DNA of 64,000 nt, from contig NZ_CP084058.1 in NCBI RefSeq assembly GCF_020215645.1, positions 1,736,001 through 1,800,000 on the forward strand, written 5' to 3'. The position numbers were made by a program, and so were the translations under genes. Position 1 is the first letter of the stretch. Each line of letters begins with the position of its first letter. The DNA is from Nonomuraea gerenzanensis (GTDB lineage Bacteria; Actinomycetota; Actinomycetes; Streptosporangiales; Streptosporangiaceae). The notes beneath the pieces are model-generated. The model was not told where the DNA came from. It did not search any database and worked only from the letters and a program-made list of their open reading frames with translations. Below, in pieces: positions 26,077-34,320 of the stretch.

Positions 26077-26964
26077 TTACCCGTGCACAAGAGGCCGCAA
26101 CGTGCGGTAGGCGATTCCGAGACCGGTCTGTACCCTCTCCGTGCTGCCGCTCCACACGGGATCCTCATGCTCCACAGAGACCACTCCGTCGTATCCGCCC
26201 TCGTAGAGCGCGTCGATCACCCGGGTCCAGTCGACCTGCCCGAGCCCCGGCACGCGGAAGCGGTACCACCCCTTTTCTCCGCTTATCGGGCCGTAGAAGC
26301 CGTAGTGGTCGATACGTCCTGGAAGGAACTGCGTGTCCTTGGCCTGGACGTGCGCGATGTTGCCGACGTACGGCTGGAGCGCCGTGACCGGATCGATGCC
26401 GAGCGCGACCAGATGGGAGGGGTCGTAGTTGAGCTTGAGGCCCAAGGTGAACATCCATTCCCATAGTTCGGGCGAGTAGGCCAAATTGCCCGGATAACCA
26501 TCGGGATGCCAGCTTTTCATCACGCAGTTCTCGATGACGATCTCGACGCCGTTGACCCGGGCGTGCTCGACGAGCGGCCCGAAGACGTCAGTGGCCCTGT
26601 CCAGGTTCTCGCGGACCGGCAGCCCTGGATCACGCCCGACGAACGTGCCGACGGTCGGGCAGCCGAGTGCCGCAGCGGCGTCAATACACCGCCTGACGTG
26701 CGCGTTCACCTCTTTCCCTGTCGTAGGGTGGAGATTGTTCTCGTAGTAGGCGATCGAGGAAAGCGACAGTCCGGTCTCCGTGAGGATCCGCCGGATCCGC
26801 TCGCATTCGGCGTCGTCGAAACGATCTACTCTGATGTGATTTCGGTCATCCGGCGCCGGCCAGCCGGCCACTTCCAGAGCCTCGAAGCCCTGGCTAGCGG
26901 CCCAGCGAGCAATGTCGGTAAGGTCGCTTTCCGGAAGACACGCTGTCAGAAACCCCAATTTCAT
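26077..26964 (-). CDS. Sugar phosphate isomerase/epimerase (xylose isomerase-like TIM barrel)
   Basis: 295 residues with the IolE/EutE-type TIM barrel pattern: KLGFLTACLPESDLTDIARW at the start, FEALEVAGWP, the metal-binding Glu in NGVEIVIENCV, LNYDPSHLVALGID (Asp and His), AHVQAKDTQ, and the final Glu in GVVSVEHEDPV. Family members move keto groups or epimerise ketoses with a divalent metal, and act in inositol, 3-keto-sugar and rare-sugar catabolism. It is the first gene of the minus sugar operon, directly at the divergent promoter shared with the MDR gene. A second, distant homologue is at 28110. Confidence 0.87.
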   Translation of the reverse strand: MKLGFLTACLPESDLTDIARWAASQGFEALEVAGWPAPDDRNHIRVDRFDDAECERIRRILTETGLSLSSIAYYENNLHPTTGKEVNAHVRRCIDAAAALGCPTVGTFVGRDPGLPVRENLDRATDVFGPLVEHARVNGVEIVIENCVMKSWHPDGYPGNLAYSPELWEWMFTLGLKLNYDPSHLVALGIDPVTALQPYVGNIAHVQAKDTQFLPGRIDHYGFYGPISGEKGWYRFRVPGLGQVDWTRVIDALYEGGYDGVVSVEHEDPVWSGSTERVQTGLGIAYRTLRPLVHG

Positions 26965-26996
26965 CAGTCACCTCCGACGGAAGTCGTAGACTTAAG

Positions 26997-27034
26997 AGTG
27001 TTACGTGCGCAACTATCGTGTGCAAAGTAACGCT
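26997..27034. promoter_or_regulatory. Imperfect inverted repeat, candidate ROK operator
   Basis: AGTGTTACGTGCGCA (26997-27011) and TGTGCAAAGTAACGCT (27019-27034) are inverted arms with one single-base gap and few mismatches, in the middle of the 113-bp divergent region between the two sugar operons. A further AGCGTAAG copy at 27062 lies next to the plus-strand start. The symmetric position suggests that one regulator controls both operons. Confidence 0.55.
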
Positions 27035-27077
27035 AAATCTTCGACTTTTGTATGATCAATAAGCGTAAGTGTGGGGA

Positions 27078-28106
27078 ATGCGCGTCATCACCTTCGAAGA
27101 GCCAGGCCGGGTCCGCGTGAGCCTGGAGTCGCCCGCCGAGCTAGAGCCGGGCACAGTGCGAGTTCGCACTCTCTATTCAGGAGTCTCAGCGGGCACCGAA
27201 CTCACCGCCTACCGCGGCACCAACCCCTACCTCAGTCGTAAGTGGGACATCGATCGCCGGCTCTTCGTCGAGGGCCAGACGCATGCCTACCCACTCAGCG
27301 GCTGGGGCTACCAGGAGGTCGGCGAGGTGGTGGAGGCCGCGCCCGATGTGGCCGACCCCCCGGTCGGCAGCCTGGTGTGGGGCATCTGGGGCCACCGCGC
27401 GGAGGCCGTCGTGCCGGCCGACAAGCTCGTCGGCCACGTCCTGCCGCCCGGTGCCGACCCGCTCACGGGCGTCTTCGCCCGGGTGGGCGCCATCGCGCTC
27501 AACGCCGTGCACGCCGCCGACGTGCATCTCGGCGACCAGATCGCGATCTTCGGCCAGGGCGTCATCGGGCTGCTCGCCACCCGGCTGGCCGTGCTCAGCG
27601 GCGCCCGCGTGGTCGCCGCCGACGCCCTGCCCGACCGGCTGGAGCTGGCCAGGAAGTTCGGCGCGGCCGAGACGTTCGACGTGGCCTCCGGCTCGGTGGC
27701 CGAGTTCATGCGCAAGCGCGTCGTCGGCGCCGACACCGTCATCGAGCTCAGCGGCAGCCACCTCGGCCTGCACGAGGCGATCCGCACCGTCCGCAAGGGC
27801 GGCCGGGTCGTGGCCGCCGGCTTCTACCAGGGCGACGGCATCGGGCTGCGGCTGGGCGAGGAGTTCCACCACAACCAGGTCCAGCTCGTCTCCTCCCAGA
27901 TCGGCGGCGTCGCCTCGTGGCTGGCGCACCGGTGGGACGTCGAGCGGCTGCAGCTCACGTTCATGGAGCTCGTGCACCGCGGCGAGGTCGACGCCCGCGA
28001 GCTCGTCAGCCACATCATGCCCGTCGAAGACGCCGCCGCGGCCTTCGACCTGCTCGACAAGCACCAGTCCGAGGTCCTCCAGCTCGTCTTCGAATTCAAG
28101 GAGTAA
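27078..28106 (+). CDS. Zinc-binding MDR dehydrogenase of the SAGTEL sugar-cluster type (copy 1)
   Basis: 342 residues from the ATG at 27078. It has the MDR fold with YSGVSAGTELTAYRGTNPYL in the N-terminal half and a Rossmann motif IFGQGVIGLLATRLA, but lacks the normal zinc-ligand pattern G-H-E and C-x-x-D, so the metal role is doubtful. This subfamily is found beside Gfo/Idh oxidoreductases, sugar isomerases and ABC importers in bacterial carbohydrate clusters and probably oxidises or reduces a sugar derivative. It leads the plus operon, and the next GTG follows after 3 nt. A clear paralogue is encoded on the other strand at 30080-31189. Confidence 0.82.
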   Translation: MRVITFEEPGRVRVSLESPAELEPGTVRVRTLYSGVSAGTELTAYRGTNPYLSRKWDIDRRLFVEGQTHAYPLSGWGYQEVGEVVEAAPDVADPPVGSLVWGIWGHRAEAVVPADKLVGHVLPPGADPLTGVFARVGAIALNAVHAADVHLGDQIAIFGQGVIGLLATRLAVLSGARVVAADALPDRLELARKFGAAETFDVASGSVAEFMRKRVVGADTVIELSGSHLGLHEAIRTVRKGGRVVAAGFYQGDGIGLRLGEEFHHNQVQLVSSQIGGVASWLAHRWDVERLQLTFMELVHRGEVDARELVSHIMPVEDAAAAFDLLDKHQSEVLQLVFEFKE

Positions 28107-28109
28107 ACA

Positions 28110-28895
28110 GTGAAGCTCGCCGTACAGGAGCAGCTTCTGCCCGGTCGCTCGCTGCAGGAGAAGTTCGCGTTCGCCCTCGATGCCGGATTCGACGCCATCG
28201 AGCTGCGCGGCAAGGGTGACTTCCACTTCGCGGGCCGCCTGACGGAGCTCAAGCGGGCACTGGCCGACGGCGTGGTCATGCCGACGGTGTGCGTGGACAT
28301 GCCGCACTTCATCGGCGACTTCGACCCCGCCAAGCGCAAGGACGCCATCCAGCAGCTCCGCTCCCAGCTCACGGTCATCGCCGAGCTGGGCGGCATCGGC
28401 GTCATGACGCCCGCCTCCTGGGGGCAGTTCTCCCGCCGCCTGCCGCCGTTCGAGCCGCCACGCAGCCCGGAGGAGGACCGCGAGGTGCTGGCCGAGGCGC
28501 TGGGCATCCTCGGCGAGCACGCGCACCGCAACGGCGTGCTGATCATGCTGGAGCCGCTCAACCGGTACGAGAACCACATGGTCAACACCCTGGCCGAGGC
28601 CGTCTCGTACTGCGCCATGGACTCGATCAGGATCGTCGGCGACACCTACCACATGAACATCGAGGAGGACGACCCCTGCCGCGCGCTGATCGAGGCGGCC
28701 CCGTACCTCGCGCACATGCAGATCAGCGAGTCCAACAGGAACCAGCCGGGCACCGGGCACCTCGACTGGGGCGCGCAGCTCGCCACGCTCGACGCCGTGG
28801 GCTTCGACGGCTACCTCGCCCTGGAGTGCCGGCTCCGCGGCGAGCCCGAGATCGTTCTTCCCCAAACCGCAGCATTCGTGAGGAAGTATCTATGA
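28110..28895 (+). CDS. Sugar phosphate isomerase/epimerase (TIM barrel), second copy
   Basis: 261 residues. Metal-ligand motifs of the D-tagatose/D-psicose 3-epimerase and hydroxypyruvate isomerase type: MLEPLNRYENHMVN (Glu), RIVGDTYHMNIEED (Asp and His), LAHMQISESN, and the final GYLALECRL (Glu). The GTG has AAGGAG 7 nt upstream. Its stop overlaps the following ATG by 4 nt (ATGA). The probable reaction is epimerisation or ketose-aldose exchange of a free or phosphorylated sugar made by the adjacent dehydrogenase. It is only distantly similar to the isomerase at 26077, so the two likely act at different steps. Confidence 0.87.
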   Translation: MKLAVQEQLLPGRSLQEKFAFALDAGFDAIELRGKGDFHFAGRLTELKRALADGVVMPTVCVDMPHFIGDFDPAKRKDAIQQLRSQLTVIAELGGIGVMTPASWGQFSRRLPPFEPPRSPEEDREVLAEALGILGEHAHRNGVLIMLEPLNRYENHMVNTLAEAVSYCAMDSIRIVGDTYHMNIEEDDPCRALIEAAPYLAHMQISESNRNQPGTGHLDWGAQLATLDAVGFDGYLALECRLRGEPEIVLPQTAAFVRKYL

Positions 28896-30211
28896 TCCTC
28901 CGCGACGCCGTGCGCGTCCTGGCCAGCAACTGGGACGGCAGTTACACGGTCCCCTCCCGTCGCCTCTATCCCCACCAGTGGAGCTGGGACTCCGCCTTCA
29001 TCGCGATCGGCAACGCCCGGTGGTCGCCGCGAAGGGCCAGGACGGAGTTGCTGAGCCTGTTCGGGGCCCAGTGGCACGACGGCAGGGTGCCGCACATCGT
29101 GTTCAACCCGCAGGTGCCCGAGGACGCCTACTTCCCGAGCTCCGACTTCTGGAAGGCGGCGGCCCCCTCCGGGGCGCGGACCTCCGGCATCGTCCAGCCT
29201 CCGGTGCACGCGCTGGCCGCGTGGAAGACGCACCAGGCCGATCCGGACCCGATGTTCCTGCGCCGGATCTACCCTCGGCTGGTGGCGCAGCAGGAGTTCC
29301 TGCGCACCCAGCGCCGCTCCGCCGAGGGGCTGATCTCGATCGTGCACCCCTGGGAGTCCGGCATGGACAACAGCCCGGCGTGGGACCTGCCGCTGGCGGC
29401 GGTGCAGGCGAGCGCGACCGGGTTCGTCCGCAGGGACCTGCAGACGGTCAGCGCCGACGAGCGGCCCACCGACCGCGACTACGTCCAGTACGTCGAGCTC
29501 GCCCAGGCCTATCGCGAATCCGGCTACCGCGAGCCTGGCGCGTTCCACGTCGAGGATCCGCTGTTCAACGCCGCGTACGGGTCGGCGGAGTCGGCGCTGG
29601 CCGGCATCGCCGAGGAGCTCGGCCTCGACCCCGAGCCGCACCGGCGCGAGGCCGAGGCCGTCACCCGGGCGATGGTGCGGCACCTGTTCGACGGCAAGCT
29701 GTTCCAGCCGCGCGACGTGCACAGCGGCACCCTGATCGACTCCAGCAGCGTGGCCGGGCTGACGCCGCTCATGCTGCCCGGCCTGCCGCCGGAGGTCGCC
29801 GACGCGCTGATCGGCACGGCGCTCGTCCGGTTCGGGCTGAACGACATGCCGCTGCCCAGCTACGCCCTGGATGCACCCGAGTTCGACCCCGCCCGCTACT
29901 GGCGCGGCCCGAGCTGGGTCAACGTGAGCTGGCTGGTCTGGCAGGGCCTGCGGGAGCGCCGCCCCGACCTGGCCGGGACGCTCGCGGACGCGATGCTGCG
30001 CTCGGTGAGCCTGTCGGGCTTCCGCGAGTACTTCAACCCGCTCACGCTGCGCGGTCACGGCTGCCGGGACTTCAGCTGGTCAGCCGCCCTCGTCCTCGAC
30101 ATCGTCGCTGAGCACAGCCTGAACGGCCTGAAGCCGCCGGCTCGCCAGGCCGCTCAGGAGCCGAGGCGCGTCAGAGAAGCCGACGACGTCAGTGATCACG
30201 TGCTCGCGTAG
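28892..30211 (+). CDS. GH63-type glycoside hydrolase, glucosylglycerate/mannosylglycerate hydrolase-like
   Basis: 439 residues of an (alpha/alpha)6-barrel glycosidase. Features shared with GH63 glucosyl- and mannosylglycerate hydrolases are the N-terminal YPHQWSWDSAF (Tyr26, Trp30, Asp33), HPWESGMDNSPAWD (residues 152-165, region of the catalytic acid) and GFREYFNP near the C-terminus (region of the catalytic Glu). Length matches the roughly 445-residue mycobacterial GgH. No signal peptide, so cytosolic. The ATG overlaps the isomerase stop by 4 nt. The frame is open upstream but only as antisense shadow. The last 44 codons overlap the end of the convergent dehydrogenase gene by 132 bp. Family certain; the glycerate glycoside substrate is inference strengthened by gpgS nearby. 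Confidence 0.83.
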   Translation: MILRDAVRVLASNWDGSYTVPSRRLYPHQWSWDSAFIAIGNARWSPRRARTELLSLFGAQWHDGRVPHIVFNPQVPEDAYFPSSDFWKAAAPSGARTSGIVQPPVHALAAWKTHQADPDPMFLRRIYPRLVAQQEFLRTQRRSAEGLISIVHPWESGMDNSPAWDLPLAAVQASATGFVRRDLQTVSADERPTDRDYVQYVELAQAYRESGYREPGAFHVEDPLFNAAYGSAESALAGIAEELGLDPEPHRREAEAVTRAMVRHLFDGKLFQPRDVHSGTLIDSSSVAGLTPLMLPGLPPEVADALIGTALVRFGLNDMPLPSYALDAPEFDPARYWRGPSWVNVSWLVWQGLRERRPDLAGTLADAMLRSVSLSGFREYFNPLTLRGHGCRDFSWSAALVLDIVAEHSLNGLKPPARQAAQEPRRVREADDVSDHVLA

Positions 30212-31189
30212 CGGGCCCGCGTGCCGTCTGAGCAGGGAGACGGTCTCGTGCGAGAGCCGCTCCCTGTCCCACGCGTGGGCCAGCCCGCGCGGCACCCGGC
30301 CGATCTGGGCGCAGCGCAGCGACAGCCCGTTGTGGTGGAACTCCTCGCCGAGCCGCACCTCGTCGGCGCCGTCGGTGTAGAAGGCCAGGTCCACCAGGGT
30401 GCCCTGGGGGCGCAGCAGTCGCAGGCCGAGCGCCAGCGCCCGGGGACGGCCGCGGCACTGGAAGACCACGTCGGCGCCGCGGTCGTTCTGGCCGTGCCGC
30501 CAGCGGCGCTTGAGCTCCACGGCGGGGTCGTCGTCGGCGGACAGCACGTTCACGCCCAGCGCCGCGGCGATCTCCAGCCTGGCCGGGGTCTCGTCCACGA
30601 CCACGACCTCGGCCGCGCCGCCGGAGACGGCGAACAGGGCCGTCAGCAGCCCGACCACGCCGGCGCCGACCACCACCACGCGCCGGCCCCGCACGCCGTC
30701 GCCGAGGTCGCGCACCGCGGGCCCGTGCAGGTCGTGCGCCGCGTGCAGGAGGCCGTTGGCGCAGATGGGGCCCATGTGAGCGACGTAGATGCCGAGCATC
30801 GGGTCGAGGTCGTCCGGCAGCGGCACGAACCGGTCCGTCAGCGGGTCGGCCACGTACGCCGTGCGGTGCCCGTAGCACATCGCGACCAGCGCGCCCTCGC
30901 GCACCGCCCGCGTCCGCGTCTCGACCACCCTGCCGACCTGCATGTAGCCGATGCCGCGCACCGGATACGACACCGACGGCGCGCCCTCCGTGAAGAGCCC
31001 GAGCGCCGGGTCCCAGGTGGCCGACAAGTAGGGGTTCGTGCCCTTGACGTAGGTCAGCTCGGTGCCGGCGGAGATCCCGCTGTAGACGGTCCGCACCAGG
31101 AACCCGCCTTCGGGCACGTCGGGCAGCTTCTCCTCGACCAGGCAGACCTCGCCCGGCTGGTCGATGCTGAGCACGTTACTGGTCATCAT
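30080..31189 (-). CDS. Zinc-binding MDR dehydrogenase of the SAGTEL type (copy 2)
   Basis: 369 residues. It shares with the product of 27078-28106 the diagnostic YSGISAGTELTYVKGTNPYL and the GEEFHHNGLSLRCAQIG motif, and has a Rossmann motif VVGAGVVGLLTALFA. The two are clear but diverged paralogues. Start ATG at 31189 or 31186, overlapping the end of the Gfo/Idh gene by 14 or 11 nt, so the pair is translationally coupled. It probably acts on the same class of sugar substrate as copy 1, at another position or in the opposite direction. Its 3' end overlaps the GH63 gene by 132 bp tail to tail. Confidence 0.82.
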   Translation of the reverse strand: MMTSNVLSIDQPGEVCLVEEKLPDVPEGGFLVRTVYSGISAGTELTYVKGTNPYLSATWDPALGLFTEGAPSVSYPVRGIGYMQVGRVVETRTRAVREGALVAMCYGHRTAYVADPLTDRFVPLPDDLDPMLGIYVAHMGPICANGLLHAAHDLHGPAVRDLGDGVRGRRVVVVGAGVVGLLTALFAVSGGAAEVVVVDETPARLEIAAALGVNVLSADDDPAVELKRRWRHGQNDRGADVVFQCRGRPRALALGLRLLRPQGTLVDLAFYTDGADEVRLGEEFHHNGLSLRCAQIGRVPRGLAHAWDRERLSHETVSLLRRHAGPLREHVITDVVGFSDAPRLLSGLASRRLQAVQAVLSDDVEDEGG

Positions 31190-32123
31190 CGAGCGTCACC
31201 GGCCTCTGTTCGACGGCGGATCGTGCCAGTGCCAGCGCCAGGCGATGGGTGCGCAGCGCCTGCGCGTACGGTACGCGGACATCGGCCGGCCTGCCCTGCA
31301 CGGCGTTGATGAACTCGCGGTCCACCCGCACCTTCGCCTGGCCGTCGTCCTCGATCACCCGCTCGCCGTCCACCAGCAGGCGGGTCTCGCTGACCTCCAG
31401 CGCGATGCCGTCGGCGCACACCTCCAGCCCCACGCGGTGCTTGTGGCTGAGCAGGCAGGAGGTGGCCAGCAGGCCCGCGGCCCCGCCGGTGAAGCGCAGC
31501 ACCGCGGCCGTGGCCCGGTCCACCTCGCCGTCCACGGGGTTGTGCGCGGGCACGGCGTGCACCATGGACACCTCGCCCACCAGCAGCCGCGCCAGGTCCA
31601 GCACGTGGACGGCCTGTTCCAGGATCTGGCCGCCGGACCTGCTCGGGTCCAGCCACCATCCCACGGGCGGCACTTTGTCCAGCCAGTGGCCGAGCGCGAG
31701 CCGCACGGGGCGGTCGGCGAGCAGGTCGCGGGCCTGGCCCAGGATGTCCAGGTAACGCCAGTGGTGGCCCACCGCCGAGGGGAGGGATCTCCGCTCGATT
31801 TCGGACGCGATGGATTCTGCGGTTTTGAGATCTAGCGAAAGGGGTTTTTCCACGAAAATCGGGAGATTGCACGACAGAACGTCATGCTCCGGGTTACCGT
31901 GCGCGAAAGGAGGCACACAGACGTAAACAGCGTCAAGACCGCCCGCACTGAGCAGGTCGGCATGGTCGCCATAGGCGGGGGAGCCATGCTTCGAGGCCAG
32001 CGCCTCGGCCCTGCGGGAATCTGTGTCGGCGATCCCAGCGATCGTGACATCGGGGAACCCGGACAGGACGTCAGCATGACGAGCGGCAACATTTCCGGCA
32101 CCTACGATGCCGACACGGGTCAT
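31176..32123 (-). CDS. Gfo/Idh/MocA-family NAD(P)-dependent oxidoreductase
   Basis: 315 residues from the ATG at 32123. The N-terminal Rossmann motif is VGIVGAGNVAARHADVL; the conserved EKP motif (IFVEKPLSLD) and the catalytic-region GGQILEQAVHVLDLARLLVG follow, with the D-x-x-x-H-like His in VHVLD. These enzymes oxidise sugar or inositol hydroxyls, often giving 3-keto sugars. It leads a two-gene minus operon with MDR copy 2 and is divergent from gpgS. The ribosome site is weak; a GTG 9 nt upstream is an alternative start. The substrate is likely shared with the island's other dehydrogenases. Confidence 0.88.
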   Translation of the reverse strand: MTRVGIVGAGNVAARHADVLSGFPDVTIAGIADTDSRRAEALASKHGSPAYGDHADLLSAGGLDAVYVCVPPFAHGNPEHDVLSCNLPIFVEKPLSLDLKTAESIASEIERRSLPSAVGHHWRYLDILGQARDLLADRPVRLALGHWLDKVPPVGWWLDPSRSGGQILEQAVHVLDLARLLVGEVSMVHAVPAHNPVDGEVDRATAAVLRFTGGAAGLLATSCLLSHKHRVGLEVCADGIALEVSETRLLVDGERVIEDDGQAKVRVDREFINAVQGRPADVRVPYAQALRTHRLALALARSAVEQRPVTLDDDQ

Positions 32124-32230
32124 AGGGGACACAACCCGGCATATGCCACGTCTGTGCGGAATCAAACAAACATGTTCAACTCCCAGCAGACCGGGCAGAA
32201 GCCGTGACCTCATGAGATCGGGGCTGATGC
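32124..32230. promoter_or_regulatory. Divergent promoter region with GGCATATGCC palindrome
   Basis: The 107-bp gap between the Gfo/Idh gene and gpgS contains the 10-bp palindrome GGCATATGCC (32138-32147) and AACATGTT (32169-32176). It is less GC-rich than its surroundings. No perfect -35/-10 pair is visible. Confidence 0.35.
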
Positions 32231-33205
32231 ATGGAGACAGATATGCGAGCCTTGGCCAGGGTCCAGGAGTGGTACGGCCCGCACTCGAGCACCGCGGCGG
32301 AGTGGCCGGTGGATGCCTTAATGATGGCCAAGGGAGACACCACGGTAAGCGTGGTCCTTCCCGCACGTGACGAGGAACGCACGGTGGGCGACATCGTCGC
32401 CGCGATCCGCCGCGACCTCGTCGAACGCACGCCGCTGGTCGACGAGATCCTCGTCGTCGACTCCAACTCGACCGACGCCACCGCGGTCCGGGCCCGTGAG
32501 GCGGGCGCCCGGGTGGTGGCACAGGGTGAGGTCCTCTCTCACCTTCCCCCGCTCACCGGCAAGGGCGAGGCCCTGTGGAAGGGCCTGGCCGCCGCCAAGG
32601 GCGACATCATCGTCTACATCGACGCCGACCTGCGCAGTTTCGGCCCGCACTACGTGTCGGGCCTGGTCGGCCCCCTGCTGGTGGACAGCGACATCCACTT
32701 CGTCAAGGCCACCTACGAACGGCCGTACATCGGCTCGGACGGCGTCGCCCAGCAGGGCGGCGGCGGGCGCGTGACCGAGCTGGTTGCCAGGCCGCTGCTC
32801 AATATGTTCTGGCCGGAGCTGGCGGGCTTCGCCCAGCCGCTCGGCGGCGAGTACGCCGCCCGGCGCGAAGTGCTCGAACAGGTGCCGTTCGTCACCGAGT
32901 ACGGCGTCGAGTTCGGCCTTCTCGTCGACCTGCTCCAGCTCGTCGGGCTGGACGCGATGGCCCAGGTGGACCTGGGACACCGCACGCACACGCACCAGTC
33001 GATCCCCGCCCTCGGCCGCATGGCCGGGCAGATCATGCTCACCGCCTGGTCCCGCCTGGAGCGGCAGGGCCGCGTGCTGGCGTCGGAGCCCCCGGCGCAC
33101 ACGCTCCTGCAGTTCGGGCTCGAAGGCCAGGCCGACCTGGTGGATGTGGGCGTGGCGGAGCGACCGCCGCTCGCCTCCCTCGTCCTGAAGGAGGATGTGG
33201 CGTGA
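32231..33205 (+). CDS. gpgS: Glucosyl-3-phosphoglycerate synthase (GT81)
   Basis: 324 residues with the whole GpgS pattern: VSVVLPARDEERTVGDIV, EILVVDSNSTDATA, LTGKGEALWKGLAAAKGDI, the metal motif Asp131-Ala-Asp133, GGGRVTELVARPLLNMFWPE, AQPLGGEYAARREVL, and VEFGLLVDLL. The mycobacterial enzyme transfers glucose from UDP-glucose to 3-phosphoglycerate, giving glucosyl-3-phosphoglycerate, the precursor of glucosylglycerate and of methylglucose lipopolysaccharide. The N-terminal 35 residues before AKGDTTVSVV are poorly conserved, so the start may be a little later. No gpgP phosphatase gene is visible in the window. The gene ends in a GTGA overlap with the GT4 gene. Confidence 0.9.
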   Translation: METDMRALARVQEWYGPHSSTAAEWPVDALMMAKGDTTVSVVLPARDEERTVGDIVAAIRRDLVERTPLVDEILVVDSNSTDATAVRAREAGARVVAQGEVLSHLPPLTGKGEALWKGLAAAKGDIIVYIDADLRSFGPHYVSGLVGPLLVDSDIHFVKATYERPYIGSDGVAQQGGGGRVTELVARPLLNMFWPELAGFAQPLGGEYAARREVLEQVPFVTEYGVEFGLLVDLLQLVGLDAMAQVDLGHRTHTHQSIPALGRMAGQIMLTAWSRLERQGRVLASEPPAHTLLQFGLEGQADLVDVGVAERPPLASLVLKEDVA

Positions 33206-34320
33206 AAGTCCTGGTGAACGCGGGGCCGTGGCTCGCGGTTCCGCCCGCCGGCTACGGCGGGATCGAGAACGTGGTCGCCACGCTCGTGCCCGCGCTGCGG
33301 GCGCGCGGCGTGCAGGTCGTGCTGGCCTCCGTCGGCTCCAGCACCCTTGAGGTGGACGAGCTGATCAGCGTGTACGACGACGAGCAGTTCGCCGAGCTGC
33401 AGAAGCCGTACAACCAGGTCATGGGCATCACGCACGCCCATCTGGCCAGGGTGGTGGCGGAGCTGCGCGGGCGCGACGACATCGACCTCGTGCACGACCA
33501 CGTCGAGGTGGTCGGCCCGGCGATGCTCTCCGCGCTCGGCGGCCCGCCCGTCCTGCACACCCTGCACTGGGACCTGCACAAACATCCCGCCTTCTACGGC
33601 GCGTTCCCGCCGTCGATCGCGGTCAACGGCGTCTCGGAGTCGCAGATCGCCCGCGCCCCCGACACGCTGCGCGCCGCCTCGCTCGGCGCCGTGCACCTCG
33701 CCACCCCGCTCGCCGACCAGGACCTGCGCGCGGAACGGGGCGAGCACCTGGTGGTGATGGGCCGCATCTGCGGGCTCAAGGGCCAGCACGTGGCGGCCAG
33801 GATCTGCCAGAAGCTCGGCCTGCCGCTGGTGCTGGCAGGCCCGGTGAGCGGCCGCAACTCGCCCGCCGAGCTGGACGTCGTGACCCAGAACCCCTACCAC
33901 CCGCTGCACAGCCACCCGGACGTGCGCTACCACCTCGACCAGGTCTCCCGTTACCTCGACGGCGACCTGGTGCGGTGGGTCGGCGCGGTGGGCGGCCAGG
34001 AGCGGGACCACCTCTACGCCTCGGCCCGCGCCGCCCTCTTCCCGATCCAGTGGGACGAGCCGGGTGGCACGGCCGTCGTCGAGGCCATGGCACTCGGAGT
34101 GCCCCCGGTGGGCCTGCGGCGCGGCTGCCTGCCCGAGCTCATCGACCACGGCCGCACCGGCTTCCTCGCCGACACCGAGGAGGAGCTGGCGGAGTGGGTG
34201 CTGCGGGTGGACGAGCTGGACCCGGAGGAGTGCCGCAGGGAGGCCCGCCGCCGCTTCTCGCCGTCGGTGATGGCGGACCGGTACGTGGAGCTGTACGAGA
34301 AGACCATCTCACAGCGATGA
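33202..34320 (+). CDS. GT4-family glycosyltransferase
   Basis: 372 residues, GT-B fold. The N-terminal domain starts with MKVLVNAGPWLAVPPAGYGG, then IENVVATLVPAL; the donor domain holds GRICGLKGQHVA and the E-x7-E-like DEPGGTAVVEAMALGVPPVG. Coupled to gpgS by a 4-nt GTGA overlap, so it probably uses the GpgS product or acts in the same pathway, for example adding a further sugar. Its acceptor is unknown. The frame is open well upstream of the GTG, but that part overlaps gpgS out of frame. The 3' end overlaps the convergent permease remnant by 12 bp. Confidence 0.87.
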   Translation: MKVLVNAGPWLAVPPAGYGGIENVVATLVPALRARGVQVVLASVGSSTLEVDELISVYDDEQFAELQKPYNQVMGITHAHLARVVAELRGRDDIDLVHDHVEVVGPAMLSALGGPPVLHTLHWDLHKHPAFYGAFPPSIAVNGVSESQIARAPDTLRAASLGAVHLATPLADQDLRAERGEHLVVMGRICGLKGQHVAARICQKLGLPLVLAGPVSGRNSPAELDVVTQNPYHPLHSHPDVRYHLDQVSRYLDGDLVRWVGAVGGQERDHLYASARAALFPIQWDEPGGTAVVEAMALGVPPVGLRRGCLPELIDHGRTGFLADTEEELAEWVLRVDELDPEECRREARRRFSPSVMADRYVELYEKTISQR

